In this document: piece after piece, positions 1 to 7,795 of the stretch
Layout: each line of letters starts with the position of its first letter
Numbering within the stretch: the stretch's first letter is position 1
Source: Thiohalophilus sp.
Lineage (GTDB): Bacteria > Pseudomonadota > Gammaproteobacteria > UBA6429 > Thiohalophilaceae
Assembly (NCBI RefSeq): GCF_034522235.1
Contig: NZ_JAXHLN010000003.1
Location: 868,001-932,000, forward strand
DNA: 64,000 nt
Direction: 5' to 3'
Program-made: the position numbers and the translations under genes
Notes under the pieces: generated by a model
The model's database searches: none
What the model was told of the DNA's origin: nothing
Seen by the model: only the letters and a program-made list of their open reading frames with translations

Positions 1-47
1 GGGATTAGCGCGGCGCCGTAACGAGTGGACACAAGGGGGAGAGGATA

Positions 48-266
48 ATGGCTATTGCCGAAGATCCGGTCGTGGGGAACTGGTACACCAATCGCAACGG
101 CGAGTTGCTCAGACTCCGGCTGGCGGTCTATCGCCATGACTATCTGTCAGCCTTGCTGCTGGAATATCTTGATGGCCACCGCGAGATTATCAGTATCAGT
201 GACTGGTACGCGCTGGAATTACATCGCGATATGATCTCGATCACCCAGCGTCACGTCTCGACCTGA
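48..266 (+). CDS. Small conserved hypothetical protein (72 aa)
   Basis: Function unknown. The short acidic protein opens with a DPVVGNWY segment and has a central YLDGHREIISISDWY segment, a pattern I associate with small gammaproteobacterial proteins of unassigned role (possibly the DUF6763 type; not verified). The ATG follows a strong AGGGGGAGAGGA ribosome-binding site at good spacing, so the start is well supported. No signal peptide or membrane segment is visible. It sits 72 bp ahead of the MazG-like gene on the same strand and could share its transcript. Confidence 0.6.
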   Translation: MAIAEDPVVGNWYTNRNGELLRLRLAVYRHDYLSALLLEYLDGHREIISISDWYALELHRDMISITQRHVST

Positions 267-338
267 ATGCCGGGCTTCAAGTCGCACTACGACGGAATAT
301 GCCACCGTTTATAAAAGCCATCCGGGAAGCTGCCTTCT

Positions 339-701
339 ATGAGTGATACCAGCCTGCAGGAGTTGAAGCACCAGCTCAAAGCCTTTGCCGAAGAGCGCGA
401 CTGGGAGCAGTATCATTCGCCCAAGAATCTGGCCATGGCCCTGATCGTTGAAGCCGCCGAACTGGTGGAACACTTCCAGTGGCTGCAGCAGTCTGAGAGC
501 AAAAACCTGTCGCCGGAAAAACATCAGGAAGTCGCCTACGAGATGGCCGACATCCTGGTCTACCTGCTACGCCTGGCCGAACGGTTGGATATCGATTTAC
601 TGGACGCGGTGCAGCAGAAAATGAAAATCAACGCCGACAAGTACCCGGCTGACAAAGTCCGCGGCAGCAAGAAGAAATATACCGAATACCAGAACGACTG
701 A
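339..701 (+). CDS. MazG-like nucleotide pyrophosphohydrolase (dCTPase/RS21-C6 type)
   Basis: Small all-alpha house-cleaning NTP pyrophosphatase of 120 aa, expected to convert a (d)NTP to the NMP plus pyrophosphate in the cytoplasm. The metal-binding signature is visible as EAAE at residues 38-41 and E68-x-x-D71, the EXXE...EXXD pattern of MazG enzymes. The N-terminal WEQYHSPKNLAMAL and C-terminal KYPADKVRGS segments are typical of the short dCTP pyrophosphatase-like branch (human DCTPP1 family). Length fits a single-domain enzyme. The preferred nucleotide cannot be read from sequence; dCTP or a modified dCTP is the family expectation. Confidence 0.88.
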   Translation: MSDTSLQELKHQLKAFAEERDWEQYHSPKNLAMALIVEAAELVEHFQWLQQSESKNLSPEKHQEVAYEMADILVYLLRLAERLDIDLLDAVQQKMKINADKYPADKVRGSKKKYTEYQND

Positions 702-724
702 CCTCATCTCTTGTGATCGGAGAA

Positions 725-820
725 GGATCACCGAAGACACCGAGATCCCCGAATCACACTGAAAGAACGTTGTGTGAAAAATCGGTGTCAGTCGGTGTAT
801 TCAGTGTTTTCGGTGGTTAT
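725..820. repeat. Imperfect inverted repeat, ACCGAAGACACCGA family
   Basis: The left arm near 729-745 (ACCGAAGACACCGAGA) faces a right arm near 792-820 (TCGGTGT...TTTTCGGTGGT). The arms flank about 45 bp of unique DNA between two convergent genes. The same arm type recurs at 28677-28745 and near 49785-49816, so this is one copy of a dispersed intergenic repeat. Confidence 0.6.
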
Positions 821-855
821 CTTTTCAGGCTTCTACAGGGTGCGCGAATCCAGCT

Positions 856-1242
856 TTACTGTTTCGCTCCAATCAATTCGATCGGATAACCATCGGGATC
901 CTCGACGAAGGCGATGATGGTGGTGCCGGCGTTCATCGGGCCTGCATCGCGCAGGATCTTGCCGCCGCGCTGGCGAATCTCGTCGGTGGCCTGGTAGACA
1001 TCATCCACTTCCAGTGCAATGTGACCGTAGCCATCGCCCAGATCATACTTGTCGGTATCCCAGTTACAGGTCAGCTCGATCACCGCGCCGTCCTCTTCCG
1101 GTTGATAGCCGACAAAGGCGAGAGTGAATTCACCTTCGGGGTATTCTTTCTGGCGTAGCAGTTTCATTCCCAGCACGTTGGTGTAAAAATCGATCGAGCG
1201 TTGCAAATCGCCGACGCGTAGCATGGTGTGCAGTATGCGCAT
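856..1242 (-). CDS. gloA: Lactoylglutathione lyase (glyoxalase I)
   Basis: Isomerises the hemithioacetal of methylglyoxal and glutathione to S-lactoylglutathione, the first step of methylglyoxal detoxification. At 128 aa it is close to E. coli GloA (135). All four metal ligands are in register: H5, E56, H74 and E122. The absence of the insertions found in zinc-type enzymes suggests the Ni/Co-dependent class. The start ATG at 1242 has GGAGAA upstream. It stands alone, convergent with the MazG-like gene. A possible glyoxalase II-like hydrolase lies at 17430-18134, unlinked. Confidence 0.95.
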   Translation of the reverse strand: MRILHTMLRVGDLQRSIDFYTNVLGMKLLRQKEYPEGEFTLAFVGYQPEEDGAVIELTCNWDTDKYDLGDGYGHIALEVDDVYQATDEIRQRGGKILRDAGPMNAGTTIIAFVEDPDGYPIELIGAKQ

Positions 1243-1422
1243 AAAACTTCTCCGGTACAGGCTTTGGCTATAAAGTGGATTTCAGACAGGCTCGAAAGTA
1301 TAACATGACCGCCGCCGGGCTATGCCAGAATGGAACAGGTAGGCTGCCCAGGTGAGGGACAACAATGGGCCGGTTTGTTATTGATGGATGACGTGAATAC
1401 GGATCAGCGAGGCGGATAAAGC

Positions 1423-2340
1423 GTGTTAGACACCCTTTTCTCAATGATGATTATCATCCTCTGTGGCGCCGTCTGGCGCTATCTGGCGCCCGGCGGTGTC
1501 GATAGCGAAAAGGCGCGCCAGGTGATCACCGGCCTGGTTTACAACCTGTTGTTGCCGGCGTTGATCCTGGCCATCTTGTGGCAGGCCCCGCTGGGGATCT
1601 CCTCGATCAAGATCAGCCTGTTGGCCGCGCTGGGCATACTGGTCGCTCTGCTGCTCGGCTGGCTGGCCTGTCGCAGCTGCCGGATGCCCCGGGCGGTGAC
1701 CGGGGCGGTGATTCTCGCCGCGGCGTTTCCCAACGCCAATTATCTGGGTCTGCCGGTGCTGGTGTCGGTCTTCGGCGAGTGGGCCGCCAGCGTGGCGATT
1801 CAATATGATCTGTTCGCTTCCACGCCGTTGCTGTTTACCCTGGGCATCTTGTTGGCCCAGCAGTTTGGTCAGAGTGAGGTGCGCGAGTCGATCGGTCATC
1901 GGTTAATGCGCATCCCGCCCTTGTGGGCTGCCCTGTTGGCTGTGGCGTTGAACCTTGGCGGCGTCCCCACACCGGCATTGTTACAAAACACCCTGTCACT
2001 GCTGGGGGAGAGTGTGATTCCGCTGATGTTGCTGGTGCTGGGCATGAGTCTGCGCTGGGAGGTACTGCGCTGGGAACGCTTGCCGTCGGTTGCCGTGGTG
2101 GCGGTGATCCAGTTGTTATTGATGCCGCTGGTGGTCTGGGGCGGGGCCCTGTTGCTGGATCTCGAGCCGCGCCTGCTGGCCCCGGTGGTGCTGGAGGCGG
2201 CCATGCCCAGCATGGTGATTGGGGTGGTGATTTGCGATCGCTACGGCCTGGATACCACGGTTTACGCCGCCGCGGTGACCGTGAGCACGCTGCTCAGTCT
2301 GATTTCGCTGCCGTTGTGGTATGGCTGGCTGCCGGTTTGA
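1423..2340 (+). CDS. AEC-family (auxin efflux carrier-like) transporter
   Basis: Inner-membrane carrier of 305 aa with about ten hydrophobic segments, an internal repeat-like layout and the family's PNANYLGLPV motif in the first half. Members move organic anions such as malate and malonate; the substrate here is unknown. The frame starts with GTG, supported by GAGGCGGA about 8 nt upstream. The last 47 bp overlap the convergent flippase-like gene at 2294-3163, so both 3' ends are fixed by the same DNA. Confidence 0.85.
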   Translation: MLDTLFSMMIIILCGAVWRYLAPGGVDSEKARQVITGLVYNLLLPALILAILWQAPLGISSIKISLLAALGILVALLLGWLACRSCRMPRAVTGAVILAAAFPNANYLGLPVLVSVFGEWAASVAIQYDLFASTPLLFTLGILLAQQFGQSEVRESIGHRLMRIPPLWAALLAVALNLGGVPTPALLQNTLSLLGESVIPLMLLVLGMSLRWEVLRWERLPSVAVVAVIQLLLMPLVVWGGALLLDLEPRLLAPVVLEAAMPSMVIGVVICDRYGLDTTVYAAAVTVSTLLSLISLPLWYGWLPV

Positions 2341-3163
2341 CCGGGGTATCGTCAGCGGGACGGATCCCGCGCCACGCCAGCAGGGCATTGCTGAGTAACC
2401 CCAGCGCAACGGCGAACCACAAGGTGGTGACGCGGTTGATCACCGGCAGGCTGAAGGCAACGTCGCGCTCGACGCCGTGCGCCAGTAACAACAACGCCAT
2501 CACTGCTTCGGTGGCGCCGATCCCGCCGGGAATAAAGGAGAGGGCGCCGGCCAGCAGGCTCAGCGCATAGATGCCCAGTGCCGTGGCAAGCGGCAGGGAG
2601 GTCTCGCTGATCTGCAACAGATAATAGAACGCCAGTCCCTGGACCAGCCAGGCCAGTGCGCCGAGTAACAGTCCCGGATAGAGCCGGCGCAGTAACAGCA
2701 GGCGATGTGCCTGATGCAGCATGTTGGCAAGATGCGTCAACAATACGGCTAAACGGGTATTGGCAAAGTGTTGCGCCAGATAATGACAAAGTCGCAACGG
2801 CAGACGGCTTTGCAACAGGGGTAACAGTATCAATAACGTCAGCAACACCAGAGCAATAAACAGCCGATAGTCGCGATGGGCGATAAAGAGCAATGTGGCG
2901 AACAGGGTAATGACGACCACATCCAGAAAGCGTTCAACAAAAAAGCTGGCCAGGCTGTCGGTATAGGGGACGCCGTGGCGTTTCAGATATAAGGAACGGA
3001 TGGTTTCACCGGCCTTGGCCGGCGTGGTGGTCAGCGCGAAGCCGGACAGGTAATACCCCAGATGTAACAGCCCGGGCAGTCGGTGGTGCAGGCTGTGGAG
3101 ATAAAACGCCCAGCGGGCAAAGCGTAACAGGTAATTGCCCAATGAAGCGGCCAGCAGGATCAA
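2294..3163 (-). CDS. Lysylphosphatidylglycerol synthase TM-region / UPF0104-like membrane protein
   Basis: Polytopic inner-membrane protein with the flippase-like fold of MprF N-termini and UPF0104 proteins: GYYLSGFALTTTPAKAGE in the first third and the terminal FIPGGIGATEAVMALLL signature. The role in lipid transport is a family inference. The start is uncertain. The only conventional start gives 289 aa (TTG at 3163), but the frame is open upstream to a TAA at 3332-3334. Those 56 codons encode a plausible first membrane helix (RLLAISLVLAAGLYLGFAL) and contain no ATG, GTG or TTG. The real protein is probably about 330 aa with an unusual start, or there is a small error upstream. Confidence 0.8.
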   Translation of the reverse strand: MILLAASLGNYLLRFARWAFYLHSLHHRLPGLLHLGYYLSGFALTTTPAKAGETIRSLYLKRHGVPYTDSLASFFVERFLDVVVITLFATLLFIAHRDYRLFIALVLLTLLILLPLLQSRLPLRLCHYLAQHFANTRLAVLLTHLANMLHQAHRLLLLRRLYPGLLLGALAWLVQGLAFYYLLQISETSLPLATALGIYALSLLAGALSFIPGGIGATEAVMALLLLAHGVERDVAFSLPVINRVTTLWFAVALGLLSNALLAWRGIRPADDTPVKPAASHTTTAAKSD

Positions 3164-3458
3164 ACCGCCGCTGAGACCGAGCTGATTGATGATGCGCCCC
3201 AGCGTCGGCAGACCGCCGACCAGCGCGAACCCCAGGTACAGCCCCGCTGCCAGTACCAGCGAAATCGCCAGCAGACGCAGATGATGTCGGTTGAGTGTGA
3301 GCAGCGCGGGCCTCGGCAGATGATCAGTAGCTTATTCTAGAACAGGCCACGCGCTGGCGGCCAGTCGGGCGGTTTTTGCGCCGGTGCTGGAATCTCCCGG
3401 GGTTTGTTGTGGTACGCTAGGCGCTATTATTCAGCAGACGAAAGACGAGGATATACCC

Positions 3459-3749
3459 ATGTCGGCAGAAATCGACGAACTGACGGTGGACTACCATGAA
3501 GACGGTAACCTGGTTTCCAAACAGCTGGACAAGGTCGTTTTAACCAAGGGCGCCTGGTCGACCATTATTTTCCGTTACCAGGATATGGACCGCAAAACCG
3601 GCGAGTTCGGGCCGGACAAGTTCACGATTCGGCGTTATCAGAAGCGTAACGGCCAGTACCAGCAAAAATCCAAGTTCAACATCTCGAGCCGCGATCAGGC
3701 ACAGAAAATTATTGACGCCCTGCAAAAATGGCTGAAAGAGTTGGAGTGA
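3459..3749 (+). CDS. Small basic hypothetical protein, possibly PC4-like (96 aa)
   Basis: Function unknown. The ATG at 3459 is preferred over an upstream in-frame ATG at 3384 because GACGAGG lies just ahead and the upstream extension looks non-conserved. The protein has alternating beta-like stretches (KGAWSTIIFRYQDMD, KFTIRRYQKRNGQYQQKSKFNIS) and a C-terminal helix ending KIIDALQKWLKELE. That order resembles PC4/YdbC single-stranded DNA-binding folds, where W and R residues contact DNA. This is only a fold-level guess and needs structure comparison. Confidence 0.65.
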   Translation: MSAEIDELTVDYHEDGNLVSKQLDKVVLTKGAWSTIIFRYQDMDRKTGEFGPDKFTIRRYQKRNGQYQQKSKFNISSRDQAQKIIDALQKWLKELE

Positions 3750-3774
3750 TCCGCTGTCGGCTATAGTCCGTTGT

Positions 3775-5259
3775 TCATTCCGGATAATACTCGGTAAACA
3801 GTCTCTTCTTTGGCAAACCGCGTGAAGTGAAAGAGTCGCGCGCGGCTTTCGCCATCTGCTCCGGCCCGCAGAAATAGACTACATAGTCGGACAAGTCCGG
3901 GTACTCGTCACCGAACTGTTTCAATTGCGCCTGCCACTGTTGCTCGTCTGTACCATCAGTCAGCGACAAGGGAGTGTAGTGAAAGTGATCGAAGGCATCC
4001 ATCCAGGCACGGCAAAGATTGTGCTGATAATGGGAACGGTGATTGGTGGTAATCCAGAAGAGATGAACATGATCCGCCAGCTCCAGGGTCAGGGCGTGCT
4101 CGATCAGGCTTTTTACCGGTGCAAACCCGGTGTCGACGGCGATAAACAGTATCGGTTTGTCGATGTCCCGCTGCAAGACAAAATGGCCCTGGGGACCTGT
4201 AATCTCAATTGTGTCGTTGACCCTGGCCTGATTGAAAATGTAATCACTGAACGGGCTGTTGTCCCGGATGATATGAAACTGCAGGCTTCGATCGTCGCAG
4301 GGACAACTGGCAATATGATACCAGTTGTTGTCACCGTGCTCGTTGCTGAGCAGAACTTTTTGTCCCGACAGAAAACGCAAGCGATGGCGGCGTACGGTAT
4401 TTAAAGAGACAATAGCCAGCGCATCGGATAGGCGGGTTATTTTTTTGATATAGGCCGGGACGGTCTGTTCTTCAATATCTTCTTCATCAAGCGCTTCATC
4501 CGCTTCCAACACGATATCGGTGACTGCCGTGTTCGAACAGGCCAGTAAATAACCCTGGTTCTGTTCCGCCTCGCCAAGCGTGTATTCATGATTACGAATC
4601 TTGCGGACTTCACCTGAAATCAGCCGTGCCTTGCATTTACCGCAATTGCCGTTACTGCATCCGTAATTCAGTGCCACGCCGGCACTCAGTGCCGCGTCCA
4701 GAATGGAATTGTTTCCCTCGACAAAAAATTCATGCCCGCTGGGCATGATGTGGACCTGGGCGAGAATCACCCGCAGCAGCGTGTCCTGGGTCAACAGCTG
4801 ATCGGGGCTTGGTGGTTCACCGGTATGTTTGAGCGATGCATCCAGCCAACTGGTGAGCTGTTGCAGCTCATCGCGGGGATCAGTGTGCTCTTGCAGTTCG
4901 CCCAGACGCTGACGGGTCTCGTCGAGAAGTTGTTGCAGATATTCCGAAGTATAACGGGCAGCGGCCAGCTCCTTGCTGAGCTGGGAGACGCGTGTCGCAA
5001 GGGTGCCCAGATCGGGAGTGAGCAGCTTGCGCAGCTTGTCACCCCGGGCCCGCTGCAGGGCATTGTCGATAATATGCTCGATCTTCTCGAGCATGCTGTT
5101 GTCTTCGACTTCGACGTTCGGATAGGCCCGGTTCAGGTCATCGAGTCTGACCATGCCCTCAAAGCTTGGCAGATCGCCGTCCTGAATCTGTTTTTGCAGG
5201 GTCCCGCGCGACACCCCAACCAGTCGTGCCGCGCGAGAAACTGTCAGCAGTCGATCCAT
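3775..5259 (-). CDS. HTH - [2Fe-2S] ferredoxin - flavin/NAD(P)H reductase fusion
   Basis: A multidomain redox protein (494 aa from this ATG). An AlpA/MerR-like helix-turn-helix comes first (LLTVSRAARLVGVSRGTLQKQI), then a helical, probably coiled-coil linker. A plant-type [2Fe-2S] domain follows with CSNGNCGKC plus a fourth Cys in YLLACSN. The C-terminus is a ferredoxin-NADP-reductase-type module with VDTGFAPVKS and YFCGPEQM. The usual FAD-phosphate motif RxYS is replaced by NWYHIAS, so flavin binding may differ. Alternative starts are ATG at 5313 (512 aa) and TTG at 5322, which overlap the upstream gene. I chose 5259 because the HTH begins at once and a weak AGGCGA precedes it. It follows the 162-aa gene and may be coupled to it. 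A redox-sensing regulator is the obvious inference. Confidence 0.82.
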   Translation of the reverse strand: MDRLLTVSRAARLVGVSRGTLQKQIQDGDLPSFEGMVRLDDLNRAYPNVEVEDNSMLEKIEHIIDNALQRARGDKLRKLLTPDLGTLATRVSQLSKELAAARYTSEYLQQLLDETRQRLGELQEHTDPRDELQQLTSWLDASLKHTGEPPSPDQLLTQDTLLRVILAQVHIMPSGHEFFVEGNNSILDAALSAGVALNYGCSNGNCGKCKARLISGEVRKIRNHEYTLGEAEQNQGYLLACSNTAVTDIVLEADEALDEEDIEEQTVPAYIKKITRLSDALAIVSLNTVRRHRLRFLSGQKVLLSNEHGDNNWYHIASCPCDDRSLQFHIIRDNSPFSDYIFNQARVNDTIEITGPQGHFVLQRDIDKPILFIAVDTGFAPVKSLIEHALTLELADHVHLFWITTNHRSHYQHNLCRAWMDAFDHFHYTPLSLTDGTDEQQWQAQLKQFGDEYPDLSDYVVYFCGPEQMAKAARDSFTSRGLPKKRLFTEYYPE

Positions 5260-5278
5260 CGTCAATTCGCCTGTTGCG

Positions 5279-5767
5279 CTAGCTGGAGAAGCTGACCGGC
5301 TGACCGAATTCATGTCGACCAAACCGGAGTCTTTTGTAATTATGGATCATGATAATGGTTTTGAGTATTGCCGGCTCGTCAAATTGTGGCACATTTAATG
5401 CGACTGTAATTGGAAGGCGTTCGCCTTGTGCGGGATGGATATAGATATATTGGCGAAACGTTGCGGGCGGGAGCACCTGCTGCAGGCGTGACTGTTCGTA
5501 TTCGTAGCGCAGGGTGTGCAACCGGGCATCCCAGATCACCTCGTTGCCCTCAAAGGTTCCCGCAAAGCGAATATGCACCTGCGGCTGATCAATCGGCGAA
5601 AGCGCCTGATAGCGGTATAGTGACGCGTGTCGACCGGATGGGGTGCGCGAATCAGTCATAATAAACTGACCTGCCAGAGTCCAAAAAGGTTCGTAGAAAC
5701 ATTCTGTGTCAGTTGCCTCCGGGTTTGATGACAATGGTACCTGTCGTAGCGGCGCACAAGATGCCAT
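5279..5767 (-). CDS. Conserved hypothetical protein (162 aa)
   Basis: I do not recognise a family. The protein looks soluble and beta-rich (HASLYRYQALSPIDQPQVHIRFAGTF and similar stretches) with no clear membrane segment. The long N-terminal region before an internal Met at residue 37 (MTDSRTPSGR) may be untranslated. Its stop lies 19 bp before the ATG chosen for the HTH-ferredoxin-reductase and inside that gene's longer forms, so the two are very probably co-transcribed and perhaps translationally coupled. That makes it a candidate partner of the redox fusion protein. Confidence 0.6.
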   Translation of the reverse strand: MASCAPLRQVPLSSNPEATDTECFYEPFWTLAGQFIMTDSRTPSGRHASLYRYQALSPIDQPQVHIRFAGTFEGNEVIWDARLHTLRYEYEQSRLQQVLPPATFRQYIYIHPAQGERLPITVALNVPQFDEPAILKTIIMIHNYKRLRFGRHEFGQPVSFSS

Positions 5768-5909
5768 TTCGAACTCGTGGCGGCGTCTTTCGTTTGCGGT
5801 CTTTTAACCTCATTAGCTCTCCGGGATTTGATTTGTCCCCAACAGTTGCGCGGAGAAAATTCCTCGTCTGACGGCCGGGTTAATGGAATACGGCTTGTGC
5901 GGTTTATTG

Positions 5910-5915
5910 TATAAT
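5910..5915 (+). promoter_or_regulatory. Candidate -10 element (TATAAT) upstream of the Xre/MbcA-like gene
   Basis: A perfect TATAAT lies 55 bp before the start of the gene at 5971 in a locally AT-rich stretch, preceded by TG with no spacer base. No convincing -35 hexamer sits 16-18 bp upstream, so it may be activator-dependent or weak. Confidence 0.4.
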
Positions 5916-5970
5916 AGGGGATGACAAATTAGACTCGATTGTGCGCAATCGGTTAGCGAACAGGATTATT

Positions 5971-6399
5971 ATGAGTGAAATTCACACAGGCAAACTGAGC
6001 TCTGTTGAGCGGGTGGAGTTGACCCGTGTCATCATGTCCATTCTGGACAGCTGGGGCATGAACGCCCAGCAACAGGTTGAGTTGTTGAATTTGCCGCCGA
6101 AAACCCCCACCCGCGCCCTGCGTCGTTATCGAGAAGATACTCCGTTTCCACAGACCAATGAAGTGGATGAGCGTCTGGAACATATCGTCGGGATTGTCGA
6201 CGCCCTGCGCACGACCTACCCGCACAACCCGTCCATGGGGGCTTTGTGGATGAAGCAACGTAACAAACAGTTTCAGGACCGCACGCCCTTGCGGGTGATG
6301 GTCGATGAGGGCCTGGACGGCATAATGCGCATTCGTGCTCATCTGGACTGTGCTTACGACTGGTTCAATGACAGCCGATCCGGCACCGGTAGCGAATAA
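5971..6399 (+). CDS. Xre/MbcA/ParS-type antitoxin-like DNA-binding protein (DUF2384)
   Basis: A 142-aa protein with an N-terminal helical region of HTH character (SSVERVELTRVIMSILDSWG...QQQVELLNLPP) and a C-terminal segment ending LWMKQRNKQFQDRTPLRVMVDEGLDGIMRIRAHLD. The latter matches the toxin-binding DUF2384 pattern. The ATG at 5971 is chosen over a GTG at 5941 because AGGA lies 5-6 nt before it. Proteins of this class pair with RES-domain toxins, but no toxin gene is adjacent: the next gene runs in the opposite direction. It may be an orphan regulator. Confidence 0.75.
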   Translation: MSEIHTGKLSSVERVELTRVIMSILDSWGMNAQQQVELLNLPPKTPTRALRRYREDTPFPQTNEVDERLEHIVGIVDALRTTYPHNPSMGALWMKQRNKQFQDRTPLRVMVDEGLDGIMRIRAHLDCAYDWFNDSRSGTGSE

Positions 6400-6403
6400 A
6401 CCC

Positions 6404-6865
6404 CTAACGTCGGTCGCGCCGGCGTTTGTGACGGCCTTCGAAGCGGACGATGGTCTTGACCAGTTCGCTATAGGGAAGTTGATCAAATTCGCCGTAGCGA
6501 TCCTGCGCCTCACGCAACAACCCCGCGATATTATCTACCTGCTCGGCCCCCGCCTGTTGCGGATGCAACAGACCTTGCAGGCCTAACAAACCGCCGGTCT
6601 GAACCTTCACTTCCTTGGCATGTGGCAGAGGGCCGTCGATGTGCCGTTGCTGCAGGGCGAAGCTGGCATTACGCCGCATCATGTCGAGAAACACCTGGCA
6701 GCGCTGGTTGCCGGCTTCGGAACTGCAGGCAACGCCTTCGCGATCCGCCAGATTAAAACGTCGACCATGCTCGCAGGTACTGCGCCGCGAGTTGATGCTT
6801 TTTTCGAAGACGCAGCGTCGCTCGTTGATCTCGTGATAAGTGGATCTGTATTCGTCTTCTTCCAC
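6404..6865 (-). CDS. Four-cysteine conserved hypothetical protein (153 aa)
   Basis: Function unknown. The N-terminal half carries C18, C31, C47 and C56 in the order RRCVFEKS, TCEHGRR, GVACSSE and QRCQVF, followed by a helical segment (FLDMMRRNASFAL). The spacing suggests a zinc site or an Fe-S cluster, but no named family comes to mind. The C-terminus is very basic (RFEGRHKRRRDRR). The start appears to be GTG at 6865, without a strong ribosome-binding site. It lies 18 bp after the 79-aa gene upstream, so the two form a probable operon. It converges with the Xre-like gene, leaving only 4 bp between stops. Confidence 0.65.
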   Translation of the reverse strand: MEEDEYRSTYHEINERRCVFEKSINSRRSTCEHGRRFNLADREGVACSSEAGNQRCQVFLDMMRRNASFALQQRHIDGPLPHAKEVKVQTGGLLGLQGLLHPQQAGAEQVDNIAGLLREAQDRYGEFDQLPYSELVKTIVRFEGRHKRRRDRR

Positions 6866-6883
6866 GAGTCAGCGATGGCGGGG

Positions 6884-7123
6884 TTATTTTTCCCATTCCC
6901 GCAGGATCGGTTCTTCGCGTTTTTCGGTCAGCATCTCTTCGGCTGCCAGTTGATTGGCTGCGAAGATCACCTTGTAGATGGTTTTGTCATCCGGATCCTG
7001 TTCCTGGCGCTTGGCGCGGGCCTGCTTTTTGGCCTCCTGGAACGACTCGAACTCATCCAGGCATTCGAGATTCTTGATCATGGAGCTGACGCCCTCATTC
7101 ATCTTGTACAGGTAATACGGCAT
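6884..7123 (-). CDS. Small conserved hypothetical protein (79 aa)
   Basis: Function unknown. It starts MPYYLYKMNEG and ends PILREWEK, with a charged helical middle (EAKKQARAKRQEQDPDD) and an AANQLAAEEML segment near the C-terminus; I associate this pattern with small gammaproteobacterial proteins of no assigned role. The ATG at 7123 is preferred to the GTG at 7132 because AAGGTGGAG ends 4 nt upstream. It is the first gene of a probable two-gene unit with the four-cysteine protein. Confidence 0.68.
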   Translation of the reverse strand: MPYYLYKMNEGVSSMIKNLECLDEFESFQEAKKQARAKRQEQDPDDKTIYKVIFAANQLAAEEMLTEKREEPILREWEK

Positions 7124-7315
7124 AATCTCCACCTTGTGCTGATAAGTCGGTACAGTTTTGAGCCATCATCGTCGTCTGAAGTGTGCTTCACGAAACGACG
7201 ACGCAGAAGAAGGCCGACAAGCATACTGCCTGTACAGCGGTGGCTCAATAACTGACTATCACTATGTTAATATGGATGTGGTTTCAACGACGCAATTTTT
7301 CAAGGGAGTCCGACC

Positions 7316-7708
7316 ATTTCCACACAGAATACACGTGAACTGCTGGCGATTATCGAGCTGGGCGGTTATCCCGATTTCAGTCCGCTCTATCGACAGCACG
7401 GCTTTGAGGTCGAAACCGCCGACTCGATGCGCAAGGCCGCCAAGTCGTTGAAGAAGCGCCGGCCGCAGGTGATCGTCACCGAGTTCAACTTCCAGTCGGA
7501 TTTTCGGGATCGCACCAGCAGTCTGGAGACCCTGATGGCGTTGGTCCAGCGCCTGCCCGGGACCCGGGTGATCGTATTTTACGAAAAAGAGTATTTACAC
7601 CAGTTCGAACGGGTGGCCCAACGCTTTCCGATTCATGCGGCCCTGCCGTTTCCCATCGATCAGGCCGAGCTGGATGCCGCCCTGAAACGGCTGGCTTCAG
7701 CGGAGTGA
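7316..7708 (+). CDS. Receiver-like protein with a probable ATT start codon (130 aa)
   Basis: The frame is open from a TAA at 7268, but no ATG, GTG or TTG occurs until 7427, which would delete about 37 conserved-looking residues (ELLAIIELGGYPDFSPLYRQHGFEV...). A full Shine-Dalgarno, AAGGGAG (7302-7308), sits 7 nt before ATT at 7316, exactly where a start is expected. ATT is a rare but known initiator (infC). The protein resembles a CheY fold: QVIVTEF at the usual phospho-Asp strand, VIVFYEK, and a closing PFPIDQAELDAALKRL like the receiver KP region. The acceptor Asp appears replaced by Glu, so a pseudo-receiver is likely. Confidence 0.65.
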   Translation: MSTQNTRELLAIIELGGYPDFSPLYRQHGFEVETADSMRKAAKSLKKRRPQVIVTEFNFQSDFRDRTSSLETLMALVQRLPGTRVIVFYEKEYLHQFERVAQRFPIHAALPFPIDQAELDAALKRLASAE

Positions 7709-7795
7709 AATGTCGGTTTATTGTCCGTTTTGTTCGCGGGGAATCCGTCGAGCGCGGTGCACCGCCACCCTGTAGTTGGTATTCGGATCGCCTGT

